This document shows, one piece after another, positions 8,491-17,244 of a stretch of 64,000 nt of DNA. The notes beneath the pieces were generated by a model that was not told the DNA's origin, did not search any database, and saw only the letters and a program-made list of their open reading frames with translations. The stretch covers positions 3,227,001-3,291,000 of the forward strand of contig NZ_CP039740.1 in NCBI RefSeq assembly GCF_005153485.1. Direction: 5' to 3'. A program made the translations under genes and the position numbers. Source of the stretch: Pseudolabrys sp. FHR47 (GTDB taxonomy: Bacteria > Pseudomonadota > Alphaproteobacteria > Rhizobiales > Xanthobacteraceae). Within the stretch, counting starts at the first letter, position 1. Each line of letters opens with the position of its first letter.

Positions 8491-9714
8491 ATGAGTTCGG
8501 AGACCGACGCCGCTTTTTCTCTTCTCACCGCCGATGCGGTGCGCAGCCGTGCGCATAAACTGCTGGCGCTCGGCGTCGAGGGCCGGCTGCCGCACTTCCG
8601 CGTCGACCTGTCGAAGCTGGACAAGGTCGCCGATCGTGTCATCGCCGTGACGCGCGCGGCCTATCCGTCGCTCGATGTGCCATTCCATTCGCGCTGGCGG
8701 CATTTTGTGCACAAGGGTGCGGATCGCTTTGCGGTGCTGGCGAAGAAGAAAGACAGCGCCGCGCAGGCGCGCACCGAGTTCGATCTCGCCATTGTCAGCG
8801 TATTCCTCGATGCCGGCGCCGGCGCGCAGTGGCGTTACACCGACGCAAAGACCGGCGAGCAGATTGGCCGCTCGGAAGGTCTGGCGCTGGCCAGCCTCGA
8901 CATGTTCACGTCGGGCCTGTTCTCGGCGGATGGCAAGGACCCGCTGCGTGTCGATGCCGGCAAGCTGGCGCAACTCACCGCCGACGATCTCGCCTGCGGC
9001 TTTCAGGTCAGCGACGCAAATCCTTTGGTCGGGCTCGACGGCCGCGCGGCGCTGCTGCGCCGCCTCGGCGAACTGGCGCTTGCCAAACCGGACGTGTTCG
9101 CGCGAAACGACAGCGCCCGACCCGGCGGTCTGTTCGACCACCTCGTCGCACAGCACGGCAACGCTCTCACCGCACCCGACATCCTCGCTGCCCTGCTCCG
9201 CGAACTCGGTCCGATCTGGCCGTCCCGGCTTTCTCTCGGGAATGTGCCGCTCGGCGACTGCTGGCGGCACCGCATGCTGGTCACCGACGATGCAACCAGC
9301 GGCCTCGTGCCGCTGCACAAGCTGTCGCAATGGCTGTCCTACTCGCTGATAGAGCCGCTGCAGCGCGCCGGCGTGACCGTCTCCAACATCGACGGTCTCA
9401 CCGGTCTCGCCGAATATCGTAACGGCGGCCTGTTCGTGGATGCCTCCGTGCTCGAGCTGCACGAACCGTTGCGTATCCTCGAAGCGCATGACGTATCGTC
9501 CGAGCTTGTCGTCGAATGGCGCAGTCTCACTGTCGCCTTGCTCGACAAGCTCGCCGACGTCATCCGTGCCCGCCTCGGCATGAATGCCGAAACGCTGCCG
9601 CTCGCGAAGATACTGGAAGGCGGCACCTGGGCCGCCGGCCGCGCCATCGCCCGCGACAAGCGCGAAGGCGGCGCGCCGCCAATCACCGTCATCAGCGACG
9701 GCACTGTGTTCTGA
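8491..9714 (+). CDS. URC4/URG3-family protein (DUF1688), uracil catabolism
   Basis: 407 residues from the ATG at 8491 (sequence MSSETDAAFSLL); in-frame ATGs at 8476 and 8479 are alternatives. The open frame extends further upstream into the URC1-like gene without matching the family. The protein is soluble, with no signal peptide or membrane helix. The family is known by genetics as URC4 in the URC pathway; its reaction is not established to my knowledge. Recognisable stretches are SRWRHF near residue 69 and GGLFVDASVL in the C-terminal half. It lies 38 bases after URC1 and 18 before UPRT, so the three are one operon. Confidence 0.88.
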   Translation: MSSETDAAFSLLTADAVRSRAHKLLALGVEGRLPHFRVDLSKLDKVADRVIAVTRAAYPSLDVPFHSRWRHFVHKGADRFAVLAKKKDSAAQARTEFDLAIVSVFLDAGAGAQWRYTDAKTGEQIGRSEGLALASLDMFTSGLFSADGKDPLRVDAGKLAQLTADDLACGFQVSDANPLVGLDGRAALLRRLGELALAKPDVFARNDSARPGGLFDHLVAQHGNALTAPDILAALLRELGPIWPSRLSLGNVPLGDCWRHRMLVTDDATSGLVPLHKLSQWLSYSLIEPLQRAGVTVSNIDGLTGLAEYRNGGLFVDASVLELHEPLRILEAHDVSSELVVEWRSLTVALLDKLADVIRARLGMNAETLPLAKILEGGTWAAGRAIARDKREGGAPPITVISDGTVF

Positions 9715-9732
9715 AGTTCTGGAGAGGTCAAA

Positions 9733-10362
9733 ATGGAAGGCGTCACCGTCGTCAACCATCCGCTGGTGCAGCACAAGCTGACCCTGATCCGCGACAAGGA
9801 GCGGTCGACCAAATCCTTTCGCGAACTGCTGACCGAAGTCGGCATGTTGATCGGCTATGAGGTCACGCGCGACCTGCCGCTGGAAATGATCGACATCGAA
9901 ACGCCCTTGGCGAAGATGAAGGCGCCGATCCTCGCCGGCAAGAAACTCGTCATTGCGCCGATCCTGCGCGCCGGACTCACTTTCGCGGAAGGCATGCTCG
10001 ATCTCCTGCCGGCGGCGCGCGTCGCCCATATCGGCATGTACCGCGAGCCGGAGACGCGCTCCGCCGTCGAATACTACATGAAGACGCCGCACGACCTCGA
10101 CGAGCGTCTGGTGATCGTCGTCGTTCCGGTGCTCGCCACGGCCAACACGGCGGTCGCCGCCGTCGACCGGCTCAAGGAACGCGGCGCGAAAGACATCCGC
10201 CTCGTCTGCCTGATCAGCGCGCCGGAAGGCCTGGAGCGCATCCGCGGCATACACCCCGACGTCCATGTCTGGACCGCGGCCATTGATGACGGCCTCAATG
10301 ACGACGCCTTCATCGTTCCCGGCCTTGGCGATGCCGGCGACCGCGCCTACGGCACCAGATAG
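9733..10362 (+). CDS. upp: Uracil phosphoribosyltransferase homologue with altered PRPP loop
   Basis: 209 residues, normal UPRT length, collinear with the family throughout. [14 protein letters not shown] and the uracil-site ending [15 protein letters not shown] are present. UPRT makes UMP from uracil and PRPP and is the third (URC6-type) gene of URC clusters. Unusually, the PRPP-binding loop expected as DPMLATG followed by G/N and S/T reads VPVLATANT (at about 10125-10153). It thus lacks the aspartate and one glycine. The reading frame is intact, so this is substitution and not a frameshift. Activity may be reduced, altered or regulatory. Confidence 0.85.
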   Translation: MEGVTVVNHPLVQHKLTLIRDKERSTKSFRELLTEVGMLIGYEVTRDLPLEMIDIETPLAKMKAPILAGKKLVIAPILRAGLTFAEGMLDLLPAARVAHIGMYREPETRSAVEYYMKTPHDLDERLVIVVVPVLATANTAVAAVDRLKERGAKDIRLVCLISAPEGLERIRGIHPDVHVWTAAIDDGLNDDAFIVPGLGDAGDRAYGTR

Positions 10363-10363
10363 A

Positions 10364-11881
10364 TTACATCGTCGCGCCGATCTGCCAGGGCACGAATTCG
10401 AGCTCACCATAGCCGAGGTCTTCCGACTTGGTGTGCGCGCCGGAGGCGACCTTGAGCACCTTGTCGAAAATCTCCTTGCCCTTGTCCTCGAGCGACACGC
10501 CGTCGAGCACATCGCCGCAATTGATGTCCATGTCGTCGGTCATGGACTCGTAGACGTAATGATTGGTGGCGAGCTTGATCGACGGCGTCGGCTTGCAGCC
10601 GAAGGCCGAACCGCGCCCGGTCGTGAAGCACATCACATTGCAGCCGCCGGCAACCTGCCCGGTCGCGCCGACGGGATCGTAGCCCGGCGTATCCATGAAT
10701 ACGAAACCGCGCTCCGTGATCGGCTCGGCATATTCATAAACAGCGCGCAATGTGCTCGATCCGCCTTTGGCGGCGGCGCCGAGCGACTTCTCCAGGATGG
10801 TGGTGAGGCCGCCGGCCTTGTTGCCGGGCGATGGATTGTTGTTCATCTCTCCGCGATTGCGCGTGGTGTAGTCCTCCCACCAGCGGATGCGCTCGACCAG
10901 CTTCTCGCCGACCTTGGTATTGAGCGCACGGCGGGTCAGCAGATGTTCCGCGCCGTAGATTTCCGGCGTCTCGGCCAGCACGCCGGTGCCGCCGTGCTTC
11001 GCCAGCAGGTCGACCGCCTTGCCGAGCGCCGGGTTGGCAGTGATACCAGAATAACCGTCCGAACCGCCGCATTGCAGCGCCAGCACCACTTCCGACGCCG
11101 GCCGCGTCTCGCGACGGGCTTTCGCTGCGACGGGCAGCATGGCTTTGACGCGCTCGACGCCTTCGGCCACGGTCTTCTTCGTGCCACCAACGGCCTGGAT
11201 GGTCATCGACTGAAAGTGATCGCCCTCGACGAGGTGTCCCTCACTCTTCATGCGCTCGATCTGAAACATCTCACAGCCGAGCCCGACCATCAGCGCCGCG
11301 CCGAGGTTGGGATGGGTGGCGTAGCCCCATTGCGTCCGCTGCAGCACATCATAGCCCTCGCCCCGATTGGCCATGCCGCAGCCGGTGCCGTGGACGAAGG
11401 GCACGATGCCGTCGATCTCCGGAAACTCATTCAGAATGCCGGAACGATTGACGGCCTCGGCGATGAATTTGGCGACGCTCGCCGAGCAGTTCACCGATGT
11501 GAGAATGCCGACATAGTTGCGCGTACCCGTGCGACCGTTCGGTCGCACATAGCCTTCGAACGTGGCGCGCAGCTCCGGCGGCAAAACCTCGTCGTTCCGG
11601 GCGTCCTCGGCATGGCGATAGTCGCGCGCGAAGTCGCCCATGACGACGTTGTGCTCGTGAACCCAGTCGCCCGGCGCAATGGCCTGCGACGCGAACCCGA
11701 TGATCTGGCCGTATTTGCGCACCGGCTCGTTCAACGCGATCGGCATGATCGCCATCTTGTGGCCGCGCGGGATGCGTGCCTGCGCGGTCGCACCGGCCAC
11801 AGCCGTACCCTGCCCGATCTGATCGACCGCAACGATGACGTTATCGTCGGCGGCAAGACGAATGGTGCGCGGCGCGTTCAT
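10364..11881 (-). CDS. Altronate/galactarate dehydratase family protein (UxaA/GarD type)
   Basis: 505 residues from the ATG at 11881, which has GAGGA eight bases upstream. A GTG-initiated longer frame would overlap the TRAP gene. An N-terminal SAF-like domain (about residues 1-90, with the stretch APGDWVHEHNVV) precedes the dehydratase body. The body includes GTRNYVGILTSVNCSA, HGTGCGM, CGGSDGYSGITANPALG and cysteine-rich CNVMCFTTGRGSAFG motifs typical of iron-dependent sugar-acid dehydratases. It lies 10 bases after dctM and would act on the sugar acid imported by the TRAP system. The exact substrate (altronate, galactarate or other) is not decided. Confidence 0.9.
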   Translation of the reverse strand: MNAPRTIRLAADDNVIVAVDQIGQGTAVAGATAQARIPRGHKMAIMPIALNEPVRKYGQIIGFASQAIAPGDWVHEHNVVMGDFARDYRHAEDARNDEVLPPELRATFEGYVRPNGRTGTRNYVGILTSVNCSASVAKFIAEAVNRSGILNEFPEIDGIVPFVHGTGCGMANRGEGYDVLQRTQWGYATHPNLGAALMVGLGCEMFQIERMKSEGHLVEGDHFQSMTIQAVGGTKKTVAEGVERVKAMLPVAAKARRETRPASEVVLALQCGGSDGYSGITANPALGKAVDLLAKHGGTGVLAETPEIYGAEHLLTRRALNTKVGEKLVERIRWWEDYTTRNRGEMNNNPSPGNKAGGLTTILEKSLGAAAKGGSSTLRAVYEYAEPITERGFVFMDTPGYDPVGATGQVAGGCNVMCFTTGRGSAFGCKPTPSIKLATNHYVYESMTDDMDINCGDVLDGVSLEDKGKEIFDKVLKVASGAHTKSEDLGYGELEFVPWQIGATM

Positions 11882-11891
11882 CTGATCCTCG

Positions 11892-13166
11892 TCAGCGATA
11901 GAAATACTGAGGCACAACCAGCGTCAGTTCGGGGATCGCCGTGATCAGCAACAGCACGATCAGCAGCGGAATGAGAAACGGCGACACCGCCCTCACCGTC
12001 CGGTCGAAGGGAATGTTGGCGACCCTCGCCAGGATGAACAACACCATGCCGACCGGTGGTGTCAGCAGCCCGATCATCAGGTTCAGCACCATGATGACCC
12101 CGAACTGCACCGGATCGATGCCGACCTTGAGGACGACAGGCATCAGAACTGGTACCAGGATCGAGATGGCAGCGATGGTCTCCATGAAACAGCCAACGAT
12201 CAACAACAGGACGTTGATGATCAGCAGGATCAGCAGGGGGTCGTCGGTGATCGACAGGACCAGCGCCGCGAATTTGTCAGTCACCTGCGTCGTCGTCAGG
12301 ACCCAGCCGAACAGCGAGGCTGCGCCCACGATCAACAGAACCGCCGCGGTGGTCTCGATCGTGTCGAGCGTAATTTTATAGAACTGCTTGAGCGTCAGCG
12401 TGCGATAGAGAAACGCGCCGAGGATGAGCGCCCAGACGCAAGCGGCGATCGCCGCCTCGGTCGGCGTGAACCAGCCGAAGGTCATTCCGCCGATAATGAT
12501 CGCCGGCGTCATCAACGCCGGAACGGCCGCCAGGAACGACCGGCCAAGCTCAAGCCAGCGGAATGCCTGGTCGCTGCCGATGCCGTGCCGCCGCGCAAAC
12601 CAGGTCGTATAGATCATCAGCGACGCTGCCATCAGCAACCCCGGCACAAACCCGGCGGCGAACAACTGACCGATCGAGGTGTTGGCCATGACGCCGAATA
12701 TCACCATCGGCAGCGACGGCGGAATGATCGGCCCGATGGTCGAGGACGCGGCCGTGATGCCGACGGAAAAATTCGTCGGATAGCCATGATCGCGCATCGC
12801 CTTGATCTCAATGGTACCGAGGCCGCCGGCATCCGCCACAGCGGTTCCCGACATACCGGCGAAAATCACCGAGCCGACGACATTCACGTGACCGAGACCG
12901 CCACGCAGCCAGCCCACCGCGGCCGTCGCGAAGCCGAAAATTCGGTTCGTGATGCCAGCCGAATTCATGAGATTGCCGGCCAGGATGAAGAACGGCACCG
13001 CCAGCAACGGGAAGCTGTCGACGCCGCCCGCCATTCGATGCAGCACGACGAAGTCTGGAATGCCAGAAATGAAATGAGTGTAGATCAACGACGACAGACC
13101 GAGCGCGATGAAGATCGGAACGCCGACAATCAGCAATACGAAGAAAGCAACGAACAGAAGAGCCAT
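11892..13166 (-). CDS. TRAP transporter large permease (DctM type)
   Basis: 424 residues, almost entirely hydrophobic, with about a dozen membrane helices, the usual size for DctM. Family motifs include GLSSLIY near the N-terminus, AGMSGTAVADAGGLG in the first third, SSTIGPIIPPSLPMV and TPPVGMVLF near the end. It carries the sodium-coupled transport path of a DctPQM importer. The order on the minus strand is dctP, dctQ, dctM, dehydratase, consistent with one operon for a sugar acid or similar carboxylate. Confidence 0.95.
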   Translation of the reverse strand: MALLFVAFFVLLIVGVPIFIALGLSSLIYTHFISGIPDFVVLHRMAGGVDSFPLLAVPFFILAGNLMNSAGITNRIFGFATAAVGWLRGGLGHVNVVGSVIFAGMSGTAVADAGGLGTIEIKAMRDHGYPTNFSVGITAASSTIGPIIPPSLPMVIFGVMANTSIGQLFAAGFVPGLLMAASLMIYTTWFARRHGIGSDQAFRWLELGRSFLAAVPALMTPAIIIGGMTFGWFTPTEAAIAACVWALILGAFLYRTLTLKQFYKITLDTIETTAAVLLIVGAASLFGWVLTTTQVTDKFAALVLSITDDPLLILLIINVLLLIVGCFMETIAAISILVPVLMPVVLKVGIDPVQFGVIMVLNLMIGLLTPPVGMVLFILARVANIPFDRTVRAVSPFLIPLLIVLLLITAIPELTLVVPQYFYR

Positions 13167-13176
13167 TTCACATTCC

Positions 13177-13752
13177 TCAATCGATCTGCACGCCGGTGCC
13201 GACGTTCTCCGATGCCGCGCGCCAGCCGTCGCGGGCGTTACGCCAGAAGCACTGGATCTGCCTGGCGAACATCAGGAAGCAACCGACGGCGACACCGCCA
13301 TAGACGTAGGACATCGGCCAGTCGATCACGGTCATGGTTTGCACAGCCATCCGTTCCGTTATCGTCACCGAGAAGTAGGCAAGCAGCGCAATAAAGCCGA
13401 GCTTGATGATGTCGATGACCACGAGAAGAAGGCGCCGAACCGGCTTCGACGCGAAATGCAGCAGAACCTCGACGGCAATGTTGGCCTGCTTGCGCACGAC
13501 GATGCCGCCACCGATGAAGGTGATCCACATCAATCCGTAGCGCGCGATCTCTTCGGTCCAGGCCAGGCTGTCGTTAAGGATGTAGCGCGTGTAGAACTGC
13601 AGAAAGACGATCGATGCCAGCGCCCAGAACAGCACGAAGGCAAGCCAGTCTTCGGGATGATGCTCGATGACGACTTCCTCATCGTGAGCAACGATCAACG
13701 GCTCGCTGCCGGCGTCCTTCGCGGCACCGTCGGCGGAATTTACTCCGGTCAT
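13177..13752 (-). CDS. TRAP transporter small permease (DctQ type)
   Basis: 191 residues with an N-terminal cytoplasmic tail of about 40 residues, then four hydrophobic helices, as in the DctQ family. Conserved features include RYILNDSLAWTEEIARYGLMW in the first half and the RKQANIAVEVL stretch. It lies 10 bases upstream of dctM. The charged N-terminal tail (about EPLIVAHDEEVVIEHHPEDW) is somewhat long for the family. Confidence 0.92.
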   Translation of the reverse strand: MTGVNSADGAAKDAGSEPLIVAHDEEVVIEHHPEDWLAFVLFWALASIVFLQFYTRYILNDSLAWTEEIARYGLMWITFIGGGIVVRKQANIAVEVLLHFASKPVRRLLLVVIDIIKLGFIALLAYFSVTITERMAVQTMTVIDWPMSYVYGGVAVGCFLMFARQIQCFWRNARDGWRAASENVGTGVQID

Positions 13753-13868
13753 CGACAGATTTCCATCTCAGTCGCACGCAACGAAAACTCGCTCGTGCGA
13801 TCAACAATTCTGGCAAATGAGAAAGGACGGCCGCGGCAATTGTCGCCGCCGCGGCCGCCGCAGTTGGC

Positions 13869-14858
13869 TTACTTCAGCGCCTGCAGGGCGTCGTATTCGG
13901 CCTTGCTCCAACCGGCGCCGGCGCTGGCGTCGTTATGGAGCGCGATCGCCGCGTTGCGGAAGGCCGCGCGGTCGACCTGAACCACCGTCTTGCCAAGCTG
14001 ACGAAGTTGATCGGCCGTCTTCTGCTCGCTGGTGCGGATTTCGTCCGACGCCTTGGCCGCGGCCTGCGCCAACACCTCCTCGAACACCTTCTTGTCGGCG
14101 TCCGAGAGCTTGGACCAGGTCGTCGCGCCGACGATCGAGAGCAGCGATTCGATGATGTGGCCAGTCAGCATCACGTGCGTCTGCACTTCGTAGAACTTCT
14201 TGGCCATGATGGTCGGCAGCGGATTTTCCTGACCGTCCACGGTCTTTTGCTGAAGAGCGAGATAGACTTCGGCGAAGGCGATCGGCGTGGCGTTGGCGCC
14301 AACCGACTTGGCAAACATCAGATAAAGCGGCGCGGGCGGCACGCGCAGCTTCATGCCCTTCATATCCTCGGGCTTGGTTATGGCCTTGTTGGCAGTGACC
14401 ATGCGTTCGCCATAGTAAGTCAGGGCCACGATCTTGTGCTTGGTCTTGTCTTCGTAACCTTTGGCGATATCGCGAAACAGCTTGCTGTCGCGATAGGCCT
14501 TCCAGTGATTGAAGTCGCGCATCATGAACGGCGCGCCGGAGATGGCGAGCGGCTTGTGGATCGAACCGGCGAACGACGTGCCCGTGTATATAATATCGAC
14601 GGTGCCGAGCCCCAGGCCTTCGTTGATCTGGTTCTCGTTGCCGAGCTGAGAAGCCGGAAAGACCTGGATTTCGTAGCGGCCACCGGTCCGCTTCTTGATT
14701 TCTTCGCCAGCCCAGAGGGCCTGGGCATGGTACGGCTCGGACGTCTCATAGACGTGAGCCCATTTCAGCTTGGTCTGGGCCGAAGACGGACCGGCAAAGC
14801 CGGCAACGGCAAGCGTGATCGCCGCGCCCATAATGAGGCGCGCAGAAATCTTGGACAT
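13869..14858 (-). CDS. TRAP transporter substrate-binding protein (DctP type)
   Basis: 329 residues with a cleavable signal peptide (about residues 1-27, ending GPSSAQT). Typical DctP features are KWAHVYETSEPYHAQALW, the FPASQLGNENQINEGLGLG segment, the arginine-bearing LRVPPAPLYL that binds the substrate carboxylate, and QKTVDGQENPLPTI. It captures a carboxylate for the DctQM permease encoded downstream; a gap of 116 bases separates it from dctQ. Confidence 0.94.
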   Translation of the reverse strand: MSKISARLIMGAAITLAVAGFAGPSSAQTKLKWAHVYETSEPYHAQALWAGEEIKKRTGGRYEIQVFPASQLGNENQINEGLGLGTVDIIYTGTSFAGSIHKPLAISGAPFMMRDFNHWKAYRDSKLFRDIAKGYEDKTKHKIVALTYYGERMVTANKAITKPEDMKGMKLRVPPAPLYLMFAKSVGANATPIAFAEVYLALQQKTVDGQENPLPTIMAKKFYEVQTHVMLTGHIIESLLSIVGATTWSKLSDADKKVFEEVLAQAAAKASDEIRTSEQKTADQLRQLGKTVVQVDRAAFRNAAIALHNDASAGAGWSKAEYDALQALK

Positions 14859-14977
14859 TTTGTTCCTCCCTCAGGACTATTCTTGCGGGTCTGGCGCCCG
14901 CCTGTTCTGATTACGGCGAAGCCGCAGGCACCGGTGCTTTCCGCCTCGATGCCGTTGAGTTCGACCCAACCGTCAAC

Positions 14978-14987
14978 TAACATGTTA
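14978..14987. promoter_or_regulatory. Perfect palindrome TAACATGTTA, candidate GntR operator
   Basis: A perfect 10-base palindrome two bases before the gntR start codon, in the 131-base divergent region between dctP and gntR. FCD-type GntR regulators commonly bind short palindromes of this kind and repress their own promoter. No ribosome-binding site is obvious before the gntR ATG, so the mRNA could be leaderless. Confidence 0.45.
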
Positions 14988-14989
14988 CT

Positions 14990-15718
14990 ATGTCGAACGA
15001 TATCCGCAAGCAGGATTACGCCTTTCTCCCCGTGCTCGACCGTCACGAACGCGGCGGCACGGTGCAGCGCATCCAGGACGCCATTCGCGATGCCATCGTT
15101 CGGCTCGAAATGCGACCGGGCGCAACCATCGACAAGAATGCCTTGTGCGAGCGCCTGAACGTATCGCGATTTCCGGTTTCGGAAGCGCTCGGCCGGCTCG
15201 CCGAGGAAGGCTTTGTGGTTGTTCTGCCGCAGCGCGGCACGATGGTCTCGCGCATCGACGTCGCCGATTGCCGCCAGGCGATGTTTATTCGCCGCGCGCT
15301 GGAATGCGAAGCCGTCCGCTACATCGCCCCGGGCATATCGGACGACCTGATCGAAACGTTTCGAGACAACCTCACGGGGCAACGTCGTGCCATGGCCGCA
15401 GACGATCGGCACGGATTTCATGCGCTCGACCTCGACTTTCACGCCCTGCTCCTGGAAACGCTTGGTTACGAGCGGGTGACCGGCGCCGTCGAAGCCGCTC
15501 GCGCCAATCTGGATCGCATGCGGCTCTTTCTATGTACGCCGGAGCGACAGTCGGACACCTACGCCGAGCATGAACAAATTTTCGCGGCCCTCGCCGCCCG
15601 CCAGCCGGAGGCAGCCGCCATTGCGATGAGCCATCATCTCGACGTGGTGATGGCCCAGCTCGAAGTCTTCGCCAAAGCCCATCCGGAACTCGTGACGCCG
15701 GGCAAAACGGCGAACTAA
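14990..15718 (+). CDS. GntR-family regulator, FCD (FadR) subfamily
   Basis: 242 residues: an N-terminal winged helix-turn-helix (about 25-95; VQRIQDAIRDAIVRLEMRPG, then LCERLNVSRFPVSEALGRL) and a C-terminal all-helical FCD ligand domain (about 105-230). The metal-type residues DLDFHALLLE and a later HEQIF and SHH lie in the FCD pocket. Divergent from the TRAP dctPQM-dehydratase operon, it is its likely repressor, released by the transported acid or a product (inference). Confidence 0.93.
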   Translation: MSNDIRKQDYAFLPVLDRHERGGTVQRIQDAIRDAIVRLEMRPGATIDKNALCERLNVSRFPVSEALGRLAEEGFVVVLPQRGTMVSRIDVADCRQAMFIRRALECEAVRYIAPGISDDLIETFRDNLTGQRRAMAADDRHGFHALDLDFHALLLETLGYERVTGAVEAARANLDRMRLFLCTPERQSDTYAEHEQIFAALAARQPEAAAIAMSHHLDVVMAQLEVFAKAHPELVTPGKTAN

Positions 15719-15870
15719 CATTCAAGTCCAGCGCACAAATCCAGTGCGTCTGGCTTTCCTGCAACTCGCTTGCAGGTGCAAACTTCGCGGTCGAAATCAC
15801 GGTCGTGGTGCGCTAGACGACGCTTCCGGCGGAGCATTCGGCCCCGCCAAGCCGTGACGCGCGAGACCGT

Positions 15871-17241
15871 ATGCAAAGCGAAAAGGAATCCGTCGCTCTG
15901 AGTTCGATCTTGGCGTCCGCCGGCATGGCGATCGCCAAGGGCATCATCGGCGTCTCGTCCGGCTCGCTCGCGATTCTATCGGAAGCTGGTCATTCGCTGA
16001 TCGACTGCGGCGCCGCGATCATGACCTATGTGGCGGTGCGGGTGTCCGGCAAGCCGGCCGACGAGGAACACCATTACGGCCACGGCAAGGTCGAAAGCGT
16101 CTCGGCGCTCGGCGAAACCGCCCTGCTCTTTCTGCTTTCCGGCATCGTGATCTGGGAGGCGGTGATGCGCCTCATCAATCACGAGCCGCACAGCGTGGTT
16201 GCCAATTACTGGGGTTTCGGCGTCATCATCGCCTCGATCATCATCGATTATTACCGGGCCCGCGCGCTGACGCGCACGGCCAAGGCGACACAAAGTCAGG
16301 CGCTCGAAGCCGACGCACTGCACTTCTCGTCCGATATGTGGTCATCGGGCGCGGTTCTCATCGGACTCGTTGGCGTCTGGTTCGGTTTCGGCTGGGCGGA
16401 CTCAGCGGCTGCGCTCGTGGTTGCTGTGCTGGTATGCGTCGCCGGCTGGCGGCTGGGGCACCGCACGATCATGACCCTTACCGATACCGCACCGGAAGGC
16501 GCCGCCGAGACGATTACCCACATCGTCCGCGCCGTTCCCGGCGTCGTAGCCGTCGAGCAGGTGCGCGCGCGCGATGCCGGCGACCGGACTTTCGTCGATG
16601 TCACTGTCGCCGTGAACCGCGCTTTGCCGCTCGAGCGCGTCGCCGAGATCAAGGCCGCGGTTACGGCTGCGGTCGCCGCCAATATGCCGCGCACCGAAGC
16701 AAGCGTGACCACCGACCCTGTTGCCATCGACGATGAGACCATCGTCGATCGCATCATGGTGATCGCCCGCAACCGCGGGCTCGCCGTGCATCACGTTACG
16801 GTGCATTCGCTGCAGGACAAGACGGCGATTTCGCTTGACCTCGAGGTCGACGGCAAACTCACGCTCGCCGAGGCCCACGATATCGCCGATGCGCTGGAAG
16901 AAGCCATCGCCGGTGAGCTCGGCGACAAGGTCGAGGTCGAGACCCATATCGAACCGCTGCAGCCGGGCGATCTGTCGGGCCGCGAGGCACTTCCCGAGCG
17001 CGTCGTCGCGGTGGAGGCGGCGCTCAAGGAACTTGCAGCGGCCGACAAGGCGCTCCGCAACATCCACGACGTTCGCGTGCGCGAAACCGACGACGGCGAG
17101 ATCGTCAATTTCCATTGCCATGCCGACCCGGGCATGACTGTTCTGGCAGTCCACGAAAAGGTTGATGGGCTGGAACGCGCTCTGAAAGAACACTCCTCGC
17201 TGATCAAGCGCGTCATCGGCCACGCCGAGCCGATGCGCTAG
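15871..17241 (+). CDS. Cation diffusion facilitator (CDF) metal exporter with extended C-terminal region
   Basis: Metal/proton antiporter of the inner membrane. Six hydrophobic helices occupy roughly residues 10-205, with the zinc-site motifs EAGHSLIDC in helix 2 and HYGHGKVES in the following loop, and HFSSDMWSS in helix 5. CDF proteins are usually about 300 residues; this has 456. The cytoplasmic tail looks like three successive ferredoxin-like dimerisation units (about 209-285, 290-375 and 385-456), each with a beta-alpha-beta pattern and scattered histidines. The metal cannot be assigned. It is monocistronic and convergent with the next gene. Confidence 0.92.
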   Translation: MQSEKESVALSSILASAGMAIAKGIIGVSSGSLAILSEAGHSLIDCGAAIMTYVAVRVSGKPADEEHHYGHGKVESVSALGETALLFLLSGIVIWEAVMRLINHEPHSVVANYWGFGVIIASIIIDYYRARALTRTAKATQSQALEADALHFSSDMWSSGAVLIGLVGVWFGFGWADSAAALVVAVLVCVAGWRLGHRTIMTLTDTAPEGAAETITHIVRAVPGVVAVEQVRARDAGDRTFVDVTVAVNRALPLERVAEIKAAVTAAVAANMPRTEASVTTDPVAIDDETIVDRIMVIARNRGLAVHHVTVHSLQDKTAISLDLEVDGKLTLAEAHDIADALEEAIAGELGDKVEVETHIEPLQPGDLSGREALPERVVAVEAALKELAAADKALRNIHDVRVRETDDGEIVNFHCHADPGMTVLAVHEKVDGLERALKEHSSLIKRVIGHAEPMR

Positions 17242-17244
17242 GCG

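Noticed and set aside
8380..10512. 710-codon open frame antisense to the URC4-like and UPRT genes
   Set aside because: High GC leaves long stop-free antisense frames; the plus-strand genes have recognised families and the antisense protein is arginine-rich without motifs.
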